From Hemibagrus wyckioides (taxonomy: Eukaryota > Chordata > Actinopteri > Siluriformes > Bagridae), in the NCBI RefSeq assembly GCF_019097595.1, contig NC_080715.1:5871573-5935572 (forward strand): a stretch of 64,000 bases of DNA, in the 5' to 3' direction. Each line of letters starts with the position of its first letter. Position 1 is the first letter of the stretch. The notes under the pieces were generated by a model. It was not told where the DNA came from. It saw nothing but the letters and a program-made list of their open reading frames with translations, and ran no database searches. Positions 1 to 15,808 of this stretch are shown piece by piece. Made by a program: the position numbers and the translations under genes.

Positions 1-196
1 GTGTCCGAGGTTGTGGTCTAATATTTGTACACTGACCTGGTTCTCATTTGTTTTTATATTTTTATTCTGGTCACATTTGCTACGTGCTTTCATTGTGAGA
101 GGCATGAAGACGAGCAGCTGTGAGGTGTAACACTTAAGCAATAGACTGACAGACTGTCACACTGTGATGACTGGCAGGGCAAGCTGTACAAACACT

Positions 197-227
197 GCAC
201 ACACACACCCACACACCCACACACACA

Positions 228-273
<46 letters not shown>
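197..273. repeat. CA microsatellite
   Basis: CA repeat with CCC interruptions at its left end. Confidence 0.97.
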
Positions 274-276
<3 letters not shown>

Positions 277-277
<1 letters not shown>

Positions 278-350
278 GTATGAAGGAGTGCAGGTTCTAC
301 AATGAGCTAAAGGACTGTAAGACCTTACTGACAAATGACAAGCTCTCTCG

Positions 351-390
<40 letters not shown>

Positions 391-460
391 GAAGGAGTGC
401 AGGTTCCACAGAGAGTTAAAAGACTATAAGACCTTACTTACAAATGACAAGCTCTCTCTC
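277..460. repeat. Tandem duplication of a 70-80-bp segment flanking a CA repeat
   Basis: AGTATGAAGGAGTGCAGGTT begins both 277 and 386. Both copies end in ATGACAAGCTCTCTC. A CA tract (357-385) lies between them. Confidence 0.9.
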
Positions 461-482
461 TCTGTCTCTCTCTCGCTCTCTC

Positions 483-519
<37 letters not shown>

Positions 520-590
520 TTCTCTTTTTCTCTCTCTGTCTCTCTCTTTCTTTCTTACTGCCCCCCTCTCTTTCTCTCACTCTCTCTCTT

Positions 591-622
<32 letters not shown>

Positions 623-623
623 C
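449..623. repeat. CT-rich simple repeat
   Basis: CT repeats with TTTCT interruptions. The reading frames on both strands here are simple-repeat artefacts. Confidence 0.96.
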
Positions 624-1396
624 ACCAGATGTAGGCTTAACACATCTGTCGGATCTGTTCTGCGTTATTAAAGTTGATTATGGAGCCAGCAGGTTATAAT
701 CACTGCACTGACATGGCACGTAGCTGTTATTACTCGCCAACATGAGGCTGTTTAAAGTTCAGCAGTGTTGTGACTGAGAGTCTTCAGTGTACAGGGTGTG
801 GGTTCTTACTGTATTAATGATAATTATGAACGATAGAGAGAGTAATGAGAGTCTGTTTAGATCAGTGGAACAGTATTGTCTGTGAGAATCCATCATTTGG
901 GTGTGACTGGATTATTTCTGTAGCTGTTTGAGATCTCAAATGTAGATCAGGTCCAAATGTCTGAGACTCGTCTCAGTGCATCGTACTGGTGAAAAAAAAT
1001 AATTAATAAATGAATTAATTCGTTATGGGGAAGATGTTCTTATGGTCTCAGTGATCAGGTCACACCACTCAGAAACCTGAGAATAAATATCTCAATCAAT
1101 CGTCAATCAATGATCCACATTACGATTAAAAACTAGAGACTATGAATCACATACATAAAAAAGCACCACAACTCTTAATATAGCACCTGATTATCATTTC
1201 AAATAGACTGAAGTAGACAGTATCTACACAAATGTTTACTGTGCAGTGAAGACCAAAGTGTTGCTATGGTAACGGGGATACTCCTGACACCAACACAAGA
1301 AATCACAATAAACCCAAACATGCTGTTTCTCTGGGTTATAAAATTTTTAAACGATTAAATAAATGTTGTATATAAACATATAAACAACATTAATTT
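624..1396. other. No gene seen
   Basis: Ordinary AT-rich single-copy sequence. I found no exon, RNA gene or recognised transposon. Confidence 0.6.
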
Positions 1397-1417
1397 TATA
1401 TATATATATATATATAT
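1397..1417. repeat. TA microsatellite
   Basis: A run of TA next to the left end of the Tc1-like element. Confidence 0.95.
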
Positions 1418-1423
1418 TACATA

Positions 1424-1967
<544 letters not shown>

Positions 1968-2970
1968 TATATCTTGTTCATTGATTTTTGCTCTTCCTGC
2001 AAACGTAAACCCACCATCCATCCCTACCTCCCATTCTTTACTCAATCTTGTGCTTCTGAAATTTTGAAAAGAGCGAATAAGCTAAAAAGCGAGGACTTCT
2101 CCGGTCCTGTGACTGATCAGTAGTCCATCAGGCCTTTGTTTCAACGCTGCAATTTAAGCGATGAAGTTAAAAAGCTTCCCACAGTTTAGCTTCACTTCAC
2201 TTCCAATTACCTGGCTGTCAGAAACGCTGCTCTGACACAGACCTGTAAAATTGCATTGACCTGGACTGACTGACTTTTTAACTGACTAAAAAAACGCTGC
2301 CGAACAAATAAATAATGGAGAACATCAGAGACTCCAGCGTTAGGGAAAGTAGAGATGTGTCTCAGGATGGGGTGACAGCTGTAGTTTGTCCCACGTGGAG
2401 AGCATCGAGGACAATGCGGCAGGTCCACTTCCCCTTGCAGTCACTGTGAAAGCAGGGTCAGGAGGGTAAGTGGAGCTGCCACATGTCCTCCACACACTGC
2501 ATGAGGGTGACAGGAGACAAAATACACCTGTCACACCCATCCACAGACTCCTGCTATTACGCCCGCTGCTGCTCTTACAGTCCCGCGTTTAAGAGATTGA
2601 TTTTTTTTTTCAGCAGAGCAAAATGTGCTGGAAGGTGTGTGTACCCTCGCTTCAAAATTCTGATGTGAAAGTGAGTTATGATTGGAGTTTTTACTCCAGC
2701 GACAATGGACAAAATGTTTATGTGGAGATATAAACGGTGATGGCGAGGGAAAAAAAGTCTAAAAAATTCTTATATAAATACTGTGTGGCCTCTGAGGACT
2801 GTTTCTGAGGGCTTTTTATTTCTTTGTTTTGGTGATGGCATTGTGCTCACTTTCTCAATAATGCTTTATTGTAAAGGATCGTTGTAAACACATAGCTTTC
2901 AGGCTGTTCTTCAATTTAAAAGTTCAATATTTCAGCCTTTCTCCCTCTCCTCTTTCAGCTTACAGTCTAG
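1968..2970. other. No gene seen
   Basis: Single-copy sequence with no convincing reading frame or repeat family. Confidence 0.6.
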
Positions 2971-3335
2971 TGCTTCTTTTCTTTTCTTTTCTTTTCTTTT
3001 CTTTTCTTTTCTTTTCTTTTCTTTTCTTTTCTTTTCTTTTCTTTCCTTTCCTTTTTGTTTATTTTCTTTTTCTTTCCTTTTCTTTTATTCTCTTTTCTTT
3101 TCTTTTCCTTTCTTTTTCTTTTATCTCTTTCTTCTGTCCTTTCTTTTATTTTTCTATCTTCTCTTTAATTTTCCTTTCCTTTCCTTTCCTTTCCTTTCCT
3201 TTCTTTTTTTTCTTTTCTTGCCTTTTCTTTTCTTTGCATTTCTTTTTTCTTTCATTTTCTTTTCTTTCTTATTCTTTTGTTTTCTTTTCCTTTCTTTTCC
3301 TTTCTTTTTTCTTGACTTTTTTTCTTTTGCTTTGT
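2971..3335. repeat. TTTTC pentanucleotide and pyrimidine tract
   Basis: About 18 pure CTTTT units followed by degenerate TTTCC/TTTTC sequence. The Phe/Ser/Leu-rich reading frame over it is an artefact. Confidence 0.96.
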
Positions 3336-4083
3336 TATGTTTTTGTTTTTCAGTTCATTTTGCTTTGCTTCACTTTGTTTTGTTCTCCTCTGCACTTAGT
3401 ATGAGCTGAAGTCTGTTGAAACTTGGCATCTATTAAATCAGACTTAGCAAAGTTTACTTTTAATCAAGACTTAATTAGGACAGCCCTCCATGCATTATGA
3501 ATTGTTTATTATCCTCCCTAAAAATAAATAAATACATTTACTAATTCATTAATTTTTTCAAAAAAATAAAGCTGGCGGATCAGATTTGATAAATTTCATC
3601 CTGTCTCAAGCGGCTCATAGAGAAACACTTCCCTCTTTACCCTGGCTTTAAATGCCATATATTAGACCCTCTATGAGAATCTGAGGCTGTGTTCCAAATT
3701 ACATGCTACACACTAAGTAGTAAGGAAGTAGTAATGGAATTCTGATGAGCTGCTTCGAAACGTTTAAGTCTATAAATAATTTTCTGTCGTCATGGTGATT
3801 CTGAAGTTTTGTGACAAATGTGTATAATGCACATCAGTGTGGTACATGAAAATGTTTTCTTCCTGCATCAGCACCCAGTAGCCCCGCCCCCTGCGAGTGT
3901 TGAATCTATGACGTGTTTAACATGCAACGCTTCCTTTAGCTTCAGCAAGACTGTTTAAATATCAGTCAGAAAAACTGATGTGTGCAGCTTTAAGAGAGAC
4001 AAAAAGAGTGACATTGTGTCGCTTAATATTGTTCTGTATATGAAACATAATTTAGTTCAGGAAAACAAAACATTAATTGTCTG
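3336..4083. other. No gene seen
   Basis: Single-copy sequence up to the edge of the satellite. CCCCGCCCCC occurs near 3,882 but without other promoter evidence. Confidence 0.55.
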
Positions 4084-7000
4084 CACTGAGACACACTGAC
4101 ACACTCTGAAACACTCTGACACACTCTGACACACTCTGACACACTCTGATATACACGGATACACTCTGATATACACTGATACACACTGACACACACTGAT
4201 ACACACTGACACACACTGATACACACTGACACACACTGATACACTCTGATATACACGGATACACTCTGATATACACTGATACACACTGACACACACTGAC
4301 ACACTCTGATATACACGGATACACTCTGATACACTCTGATACACACTGACACACTCTGATACACACTGACACACACTGTTACACACTGACACACACTGAT
4401 ACACACTGATACACACTGATACACACTGAAAAACTGATACACTCTGATACACTCTGATACACACTGACACACACTGAGACACTCTGATACACACTGATAC
4501 ACACTGACACACACTGACACACTCTGATATACACTGATACACACTGACACACACTGATACACTCTGATACACATTGATACACACTGACACACACTGATAC
4601 ACACTGATACACTCTGATATACACTGATACACACTGACACACTCTGATATACACTGATACACACTGACACACACTGATACACACTGATACACTCTGATAT
4701 ACACTGATACACACTGACACACACTGATACACTCTGATATACACTGATACACACTGACACACACTGATACACTCTGATATACACTGATACACACTCTGAC
4801 ACACTCTGACACACTCTGACACACTCTGATACACTCTGATACACTCTGATACACTCTGATATACACTGATACACTCTGACACACTCTGATACACTCTGAT
4901 ACACTCTGATACACTCTGATATACACTGATACACACTGACACACACTGATACACTCTGATATACACTGATACACACTGACACACACTGATACACTCTGAT
5001 ATACACTGATACACACTGATACACACTGACACACACTGATACACTCTGATATACACTGATACACACTGACACACACTGATACACTCTGATATACACTGAT
5101 ACACACTCTGACACACTCTGACACACTCTGATACACTCTGATACACTCTGATATACACTGATACACACTGACACACACTGATACACTCTGATACACACTG
5201 ACACACACTGACACACACTGATACACACTGACACACTCTGACACACTCTGATACACACTGATACACACTGACACACACTGATACACTCTGATACACTCTG
5301 ATACACTCTGATACACACTGATACACACTGACACACTCTGATAGACACTGATACACACTGACACACACTGATACACTCTGATAGACACTGATACACACTG
5401 ACACACTCTGACACACTCTGATATACACGGATACACTCTGATATACACTGATACACACTGACACACACTGATACACACTGACACACACTGATACACTCTG
5501 ATATACACGGATACACTCTGATATACACTGATACACACTGACACACACTGACACACTCTGATATACACGGATACACTCTGATATACACTGATACACACTG
5601 ACACACACTGATACACTCTGATACACACTGATACACACTGACACACACTGATACACACTGATACACACTGATATACACGGATACACTCTGATATACACTG
5701 ATACACACTGACACACACTGATACACTCTGATAGACACTGATACACACTGACACACACTGACACACTCTGATATACACTGATACACACTGACACACACTG
5801 ATACACTCTGATACACACTGATACACACTGACACACACTGATACACACTGATACACTCTGATATACACTGATACACACTGACACACTCTGATATACACTG
5901 ATACACACTGACACACACTGATACACACTGATACACTCTGATATACACTGATACACACTGACACACACTGATACACACTGATACACTCTGATATACACTG
6001 ATACACACTGACACACACTGATACACTCTGATATACACTGATACACACTCTGACACACTCTGACACACTCTGACACACTCTGATACACTCTGATACACTC
6101 TGATATACACTGATATACACTGACACACACTGATATACTCTGATATACACTGATACACACTGACACACACTGATACACTCTGATATACACTGATACACAC
6201 TGATACACACTGACACACACTGATACACTCTGATATACACTGATACACACTGACACACACTGATACACTCTGATATACACTGATACACACTCTGACACAC
6301 TCTGACACACTCTGATACACTCTGATACACTCTGATACACTCTGATATACACTGATACACACTGACACACACTGATACACTCTGATACACACTGACACAC
6401 ACTGACACACACTGATACACACTGACACACTCTGACACACTCTGATACACACTGATACACACTGACACACACTGATACACTCTGATACACTCTGATACAC
6501 TCTGATACACTCTGATACACACTGACACACACTGATACACTCTGATAGACACTGATACACACTGACACACTCTGACACACTCTGACACACTCTGTTACAT
6601 ACTGACACACACTGATACACACTGACACACACTGACACACTCTGATACACACTGATACACACTGACACACACTGACACACTCTGATACACACTGATACAC
6701 ACTGACACACACTGACACACTCTGACACACTCTGACACACTCTGTTACATACTGACACACACTGATACACACTGACACACACTGACACACACTGACACAC
6801 TCTGATACACACTGATACACTCTAATACACTAATACACACTGACACACACTGACACACACTGATACACTCTGATAGACACTGACACACACTGACACACAC
6901 TGACACACTCTGACACACACTGACACACACTGACACACACTGACACACACTGACACACACTGACACACACTGACACACACTGACACACACTGACACACAC

Positions 7001-10000
7001 TGATACACTCTGATAGACACTGATACACACTGACACACACTGACACACTGACACACACTGATACACACTGACACACACTGACACACTGACACACTCTGAC
7101 ACACACTGATACACACTGACACACACTGATACACTCTGATACACTCTGATACACACTGATACACACTGATACACACTGACACACTCTGATAGACACTGAT
7201 ACACACTGACACACACTGATACACTCTGATAGACACTGACACACACTGACACACTCTGATACACTCTGATACACACTGACACACACTGACACACACTGAC
7301 ACACTCTGATACACTCTGATACACACTGATACACACTGACACACACTGACACACACTGACACACTCTGACACACTCTGTTACATACTGACACACACTGAC
7401 ACACACTGATACACACTGACACACACTGACACACTCTGATATACACTGATACACACTGACACACACTGATACACACTGACACACTCTGACACACTCTGAC
7501 ACACTCTGATACACACTGACACACACTGATACACTCTGATACACTCTGATACACTCTGATACACACTGACACACTCTGATAGACACTGATACACACTGAC
7601 ACACACTGATACACTCTGATATACACTGATACACACTGACACACTCTGACACACTCTGACACACTCTGACACACTCTGACACACTCTGATACACACTGAC
7701 ACACACTGATACACTCTGATACACTCTGATACACTCTGATACACACTGACACACTCTGATAGACACTGATACACACTGACACACACTGATACACTCTGAT
7801 AGACACTGATACACACTGACACACACTGACACACACTGACACACTCTGATACACTCTGATACACACTGATACACTCTGTTACATACTGACACACACTGAC
7901 ACACACTGATACACTCTGATAGACACTGACACACACTGACACACACTGACACACACTGACACACTCTGATACACTCTGAAACACACTGACACACACTGAC
8001 ACACACTGATACACACTGATACACACTGATACACTCTGACACACACTGACACACACTGACACACACTGACACACTGACACACTCTGACACACTCTGATAC
8101 ACTCTGATACACTCTGATATACACTGATACACACTGACACACACTGATACACTCTGATATACACTGATACACACTGACACACACTGATACACACTGACAC
8201 ACTCTGACACACACTGATACACACTGACACACACTGATACACTCTGATACACTCTGATACACTCTGATACACACTGACACACTCTGATAGACACTGATAC
8301 ACACTGACACACACTGATACACTCTGATAGACACTGATACACACTGACACACACTGACACACACTGACACACTCTGATACACTCTGAAACACACTGACAC
8401 ACACTGACACACACTGATACACTCTGACACACACTGACACACACTGACACACACTGACACACACTGATACACTCTGATAGACACTGACACACACTGACAC
8501 ACACTGACACACTCTGACACACTCTGACACACTCTGACACACTCTGACACACTCTGATACACTCTGATATACACTGATACACACTGACACACACTGACAC
8601 ACTCTGATATACACTGATACACACTGATACACACTGACACACACTGACACACTCTGACACACTCTGATACACACTGACACACACTGATACACTCTGATAC
8701 ACACTGACACACTCTGATAGACACTGATACACACTGACACACACTGATACACTCTGATAGACACTGATACACACTGACACACACTGACACACACTGACAC
8801 ACTCTGATACAAACTGATACACACTGATACACACTGACACACACTGACACACACTGACACACTCTGACACACTCTGACACACTCTGTTACATACTGACAC
8901 ACACTGACACACACTGATACACTCTGATATACACTGACACACACTGACACACACGGATACACTCTGATAGACACTGACACACACTGATACACTCTGATAG
9001 ACACTGATAGACACTGACACACTCTGATACACACTGATACACACTGACACACACTGACACACACTGACACACTCTGATACACACTGACACACACTGATAC
9101 ACACTGATACACTCTGATACACTCTGATAGACACTGATACACACTGACACACACTGACACACACTGATACACTCTGATAGACACTGATACACACTGATAC
9201 ACACTGACACACACTGACACACACTGACACACTCTGACACACACTGACACACACTGATACACACTGACACACTCTGATAGACACTGATACACACTGACAC
9301 ACTCTGATAGACACTGATACACACTGACACACACTGACACACACTGACACACACTGACACACTCTGATAGACACTGACACACACTGATACACACTGACAC
9401 ACACTGACACACTCTGATAGACACTGATACACACTGACACACACTGATACACACTGATACACACTGATACACACTGATATACTCTGACACACTCTGATAG
9501 ACACTGATACACACTGATACACACTGATACACTCTGATACACTCTGATACACACTGACACACACTGACACACACTGACACACACTGACACACACTGACAC
9601 ACTCTGATACACACTGATACACACTGACACACACTGATGCACTCTGTTACACACTGACACACACTGATACACACTGAAACACACTGACACAGTGATACAC
9701 TCTGTTACACACTGACACACACTGAAACACACTGACACACACTGATACACTCTGATACACTCTGATACACACTGACACACACTGAAACACACTGACACAC
9801 ACTGACACACACTGATACACACTGACACACTCTGATAGACACTGATACACACTGACACACACTGATACACTCTGATACACACTGACACACACTGACACAC
9901 TCTGACTCACTCTGACACACTCTGACACACTCTGACACACTCTGATACACACTGACACACTCTGATACACACTGACACACACTGACACACACTGATACAC

Positions 10001-10970
10001 ACTGATACACTCTGATACACACTGACACACACTGACACACTCTGTTACACTCTGTTACACACTGACACACACTGAAACACACTGAAACACACTGACACAC
10101 ACTGAGACACACTGATACACTCTGATACACACTGCTACACACTGACACACTCTGACACACTGATACACACTGATACACACTGAGACACACTCTGATACAC
10201 TCTGATACACACTGACACACACTGACACACACTGACACACACTGATACACACTGACACACACTGACACACACTGACACACACTGACACACACTGATACAC
10301 TCTGTCACACACTGACACACACTGACACACACTGATACACACTGATACACTCTGATACACTCTGATACACACTGACACACACTGATACACTCTGTTACAC
10401 ACTGACACACACTGATACACACTGAAACACACTGAAACACACTGATACACAATGAGACACACTGAGACACACTGACACACTCTGATACACTCTGATACAC
10501 ACTGACACACTCTGATACACACTGACACACTCTGACACACACTGATACACACTGATACACACTGATACACTCTGACACACACTGACACACACTGATACAC
10601 TCTGTCACACACTGACACACACTGACACACACTGACACACACTGACACACTGATACACACTGATACACACTGACACACACTGATACACACTGATACACTG
10701 ACACACTCTGACACACACTGATACACTCTGTTACATACTGACACACACTGACACTCTGATACACACTGATACACACTGATACACACTGACACACACTGAT
10801 ACACACTGACACACACTGACACACTCTGATACACACTGATACACACTGACACACACTGACACACACTGACACACACTGACACACACTGATACACACTGAT
10901 ACACACTGACACACTCTGATACACACTGATACACACTGATACACACTGACACACACTGATACACTCTGTT

Positions 10971-12000
10971 ACACACTGACACACACTGACACACACTGAC
11001 ACACACTGATACACTCTGACACACACTGACACACACTGATACACACTGATACACACTGACACACACTGATACACACTGATACACTCTGACACACTCTGAC
11101 ACACACTGATACACTCTGTTACATACTGACACACACTGACACTCTGATACACACTGATACACACTGATACACTCTGACACACACTGATACACTCTGACAC
11201 ACTCTGATACACTCTGATACACTCTGATACACACTGATACACTCTGACACACTCTGACACACACTGACACACACTGATACACACTGACACACACTGACAC
11301 ACACTGACACACTCTGTTACATACTGACACACACTGACACACTGACACACACTGATACACACTGACACACACTGACACACTGACACACACAGATACACAC
11401 TGACACACACTGACACACTCTGATACACACTGATACACACTGACACACACTGACACACTCTGTTACACACTGACACACACTGATACACACTGACACACAC
11501 TGATACACTCTGTTACATACTGACACACACTGATACACACTGACACACTCTGTTACATACTGACACACACTGACACACTCTGATACACACTGACACACAC
11601 TGACACACACTGACACACTCTGACACACACTGACACACACTGACACACACTGTTACATACTGACACACACTGACACACTCTGATACACACTGACACACAC
11701 TGACACACACTGACACACTCTGACACACTCTGTTACATACTGATACACACTGACACACACTGACACACTCTGATACACACTGATACACTCTGTTACACAG
11801 TGACACACACTGATACGCTCTGTTACATACTGACACACACTGATACACTCTGATACACTCTGATACACACTGACACACTCTGATACACACTGACACACAC
11901 TGTTACACACTGACACACACTGATACACACTGAAACACACTGATACACTCTAATACACTGTTACACACTGACACACACTGACACACTGATACACACTGAC
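10971..12000. repeat. First copy of a 1.03-kb tandem duplication in the decamer array
   Basis: The order of decamer variants from 10,971 to about 12,000 recurs, with a shift of 1,030-1,038 bp, at 12,001-13,035. Shared rare variants include ACACACAGATACAC (about 11,387 and 12,417) and TTACACAGTGACAC (about 11,791 and 12,821). Confidence 0.85.
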
Positions 12001-13035
12001 ACACACTGACACACACTGACACACACTGACACACACTGATACACTCTGACACACACTGACACACACTGATACACACTGATACACACTGACACACACTGAT
12101 ACACACTGATACACTCTGACACACTCTGACACACACTGATACACTCTGTTACATACTGACACACACTGACACTCTGATACACACTGATACACACTGATAC
12201 ACTCTGACACACACTGATACACTCTGACACACTCTGATACACTCTGATACACTCTGATACACACTGATACACTCTGACACACTCTGACACACACTGACAC
12301 ACACTGATACACACTGACACACACTGACACACACTGACACACTCTGTTACATACTGACACACACTGACACACTGACACACACTGATACACACTGACACAC
12401 ACTGACACACTGACACACACAGATACACACTGACACACACTGACACACTCTGATACACACTGATACACACTGACACACACTGACACACTCTGTTACACAC
12501 TGACACACACTGATACACACTGACACACACTGATACACTCTGTTACATACTGACACACACTGATACACACTGACACACTCTGTTACATACTGACACACAC
12601 TGACACACTCTGATACACACTGACACACACTGACACACACTGACACACTCTGACACACACTGACACACACTGACACACACTGTTACATACTGACACACAC
12701 TGACACACTCTGATACACACTGACACACACTGACACACACTGACACACTCTGACACACTCTGTTACATACTGACACACACTGACACACACTGACACACAC
12801 TGATACACACTGATACACTCTGTTACACAGTGACACACACTGATACACTCTGTTACATACTGACACACACTGACACTCTGATACACTCTGATACACACTG
12901 ACACACTCTGATACACACTGACACACACTGACACACACTGTTACACACTGACACACTCTGATACACACTGAAACACACTGATACACTCTAATACACTGTT
13001 ACACACTGACACACACTGACACACTGATACACACT
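12001..13035. repeat. Second copy of the 1.03-kb tandem duplication
   Basis: This copy abuts the first one head to tail. The two differ by a few substitutions and by small length changes in whole or partial decamers between about 12,770 and 12,960. Confidence 0.85.
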
Positions 13036-13100
13036 GACACACACTGATACACACTGAAACACACTGAAACACACTGATACACTCTGATACACACTGATAC

Positions 13101-15120
13101 ACACAGCCGCAGTACTGATACACACTGATACACACAGTCACAGTACTGATACACACAGCCACAGTACTGATACACACTGATACACACAGTCACAGTACTG
13201 ATACACACTGATACACACAGTCACAGTACTGATACACGCTGATACACACAGTCACAGTACTGATACACGCTGATACACACTGTCACAGTATTGATACACA
13301 CTCATACACACAGCCACAGTACTGATACACACTGATACACACAGTCACAGTACTGATACACACTGATACACACAGTCACAGTACTGATACACACTCATAC
13401 ACACAGTCACAGTACTGATACACACTCATACACACAGTCACAGTATTGATACACGCTGATACACACAGTCACAGTACTGATACACGCTGATACACACAGT
13501 CACAGTACTGATACACACTGATACACACAGTCACAGTACTGATACACACTGATACACACTGATACACACAGTCACAGTACTGATACACACTGATACACAG
13601 TCACAGTACTGATACACACTGATACACACAGCCACGGTACTGTTACACACTGATACACACAGTCACAGTACTGATACACACTGATACACACAGCCACAGT
13701 ACTGATACACACTGTTACACACAGTCACTGTACTGATACACACTGATACACACAGCCACAGTACTGATACACACTGATACACAGAGCCACTGTACTGATA
13801 CACACAGCCATGGTACTGTTACACACTGATACACACAGTCACAGTACTGATACACACTGATACACACAGTCACAGTACTGATACACACAGATACACACAG
13901 TCACAGTACTGATACACACTGATACACACAGCCACTGTACTGATACACACTGATAAACACAGTCACAGTACTGATACACACAGTCACAGTACTGATACAC
14001 ACTGATACACACAGCCACAGGACTGATACACACTGATACACACAGTCACAGTACTGATACACACTGATACACAGCCACAGTACTGATACACACTGATACA
14101 CACAGTCACAGTACTGATACACACTCATACACACAGCCACAGTACTGATACACACTGATACACACAGTCACAGTACTGATACACACTGATACACACAGCC
14201 ACAGTACTGATACACACTGATACACACAGTCACAGTACTGTTACACACTGATACACACAGCCACTGTACTGATACACACAGCCACAGTACTGATACACAC
14301 TGATACACACAGTCACAGTACTGATACACACTGATACACACAGTCACAGTACTGATACACACTGATACACACAGCCACAGTACTGATACACACTGATACA
14401 CACAGCCACAGTACTGATACACACAGTCACAGTACTGATACACAGCCACAGTACTGATACACACTGATACACAGCCACAGTACTGATACACACAGTCACA
14501 GTACTGATACACACTGATACACACAGTCACAGTACTGATACACACTGATACACACAGTCACAGTACTGATACACACTGATACACACAGTCACAGTACTGA
14601 TACACAGCCACAGTACTGATACACACTGATACACACAGCCACAGTACTGATACACACTGATACACACAGTCACAATACTGATACACAGCCACAGTACTGA
14701 TACACACTCATACACACAGCCACAGTACTGATACACACTGATACACACAGTCACAGTACTGATACACACTGATACACACAGTCACAGTACTGATACACAC
14801 TGATACACACAGTCACAGTACTGATACACACTGATACACACAGTCACAGTACTGATACACACTGATACACACAGCCACTGTACTGATACACACTGATACA
14901 CACAGTCACAATACTGATACACAGCCACAGTACTGATACACACTCATACACACAGCCACAGTACTGATACACACTGATACACACAGTCACAGTACTGATA
15001 CACACTGATACACACAGTCACAGTACTGATACACACTGATACACACAGTCACAGTACTGATACACACTGATACACACAGTCACAGTACTGATACACACTG
15101 ATACACACAGCCACTGTACT
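13101..15120. repeat. Satellite array with 31-bp unit, first block
   Basis: The unit is made of two copies of the decamer core ACACACTGAT-like sequence plus a segment ACAGTCACAGTACTG or ACAGCCACAGTACTG, and contains the 8-bp palindrome CAGTACTG. Units with one core instead of two, and with TCATAC in place of TGATAC, are mixed in. Confidence 0.95.
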
Positions 15121-15205
15121 GAGACACCCCAATACTCACAGACACATACAGCCACAGAATTAATAGACACAGCCACAGTCTTGATACACACAGCCACAAA
15201 GATAC
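15121..15205. repeat. Left part of duplicated non-satellite block, copy A
   Basis: This matches 29,256-29,340 almost base for base. It ends in the GATAC target site of the retrotransposon. Confidence 0.93.
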
Positions 15206-15792
15206 TGTCAGGGGATGCAGGTGAGGACCCAAATGCAGAACACAGTCCGAGTTCAAAACTTAGAGTCTTTATTAAGAACGGCACAAAAATGGCAGAGTTC
15301 TCAAAAGAAACTGAATAAACCAGGATACAGCAGGCTGGTAGAATCAGTAAAGGAAACAACCACCTACAGTCCAATAATCCACAATCCAGAGAACAGGTTA
15401 AACGTAGGACAGGCAGAGTCATTAACAGCATACACTCCAATAATCCAAAATCCAGAAAGCAGGTTAAACGTAGGACAGGCAGAGTCATAAGCAGCTTACA
15501 GTCCAATAATCCAAATACAGAGAACAGGGTAAACGTAGGACAGGCAGAGTCATTGATTGAAGGAAGGCAGAGACAAACCAGGCAGACAGGAACTGAAGAA
15601 AAGGGCAGGATGCTGTCTCAGAAGCTCAAGGCTGACTGAAGAGACCATCTGGCAAGGAGCATGGACTGCTCGCTAGCTTATATAGGACAGAGGAGCATAA
15701 AATGGCGGAAACCGGAAATGAGATCGCGAAACCGGAAGTTGCGTCCCGGAACCGGAAGTAGCAACATGGAACCCGAAAATGCATGCCTGACA
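15206..15792 (-). repeat. 3' LTR of the retrotransposon (left-hand copy)
   Basis: This is the downstream LTR in the element's direction, 587 bp. A minus-strand AATAAA at 15,273-15,268 is the likely polyadenylation signal, so U5 is only about 45 bp. The TATA box is at 15,684-15,678 and the predicted RNA start equivalent at 15,653. Differences from the right LTR are seen near 15,216, 15,475, 15,571 and 15,776. Confidence 0.93.
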
Positions 15793-15808
15793 GTACCCCT
15801 CCCTCCAC
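15793..15808 (-). other. Polypurine tract of the retrotransposon
   Basis: On the minus strand GTGGAGGGAGGGGTAC ends exactly where the 3' LTR begins (TGTCAGG). Purine-rich runs in this position prime plus-strand DNA synthesis in LTR elements. Confidence 0.8.

Larger units (their letters stand above)
4084..13100. repeat. Satellite array with 10-bp unit
   Basis: About 9 kb of a decamer with variants ACACACTGAT, ACACACTGAC and ACACTCTGAT, plus rarer TGTTACATAC, TGATAGACAC and TGAAACACAC forms that recur in blocks and so mark higher-order repeats. The minus strand of the decamer lacks stop codons, giving very long spurious reading frames in all three frames. No gene is inferred here. Confidence 0.97.

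Noticed and set aside
4023..13208. Very long minus-strand reading frames (up to 950 codons) rich in Val, Ser, Cys, Gln
   Set aside because: They follow the 10-bp satellite exactly, occur in all three frames at once, and have no promoter, splice or domain evidence.
13101..15120. Telomeric or interstitial telomere repeat
   Set aside because: No TTAGGG runs are present; the unit is CA-rich and unrelated.
15018..15506. 162-codon frame spanning satellite and LTR on the minus strand
   Set aside because: It crosses the retrotransposon boundary and reads the LTR's tandem units; no gene evidence.
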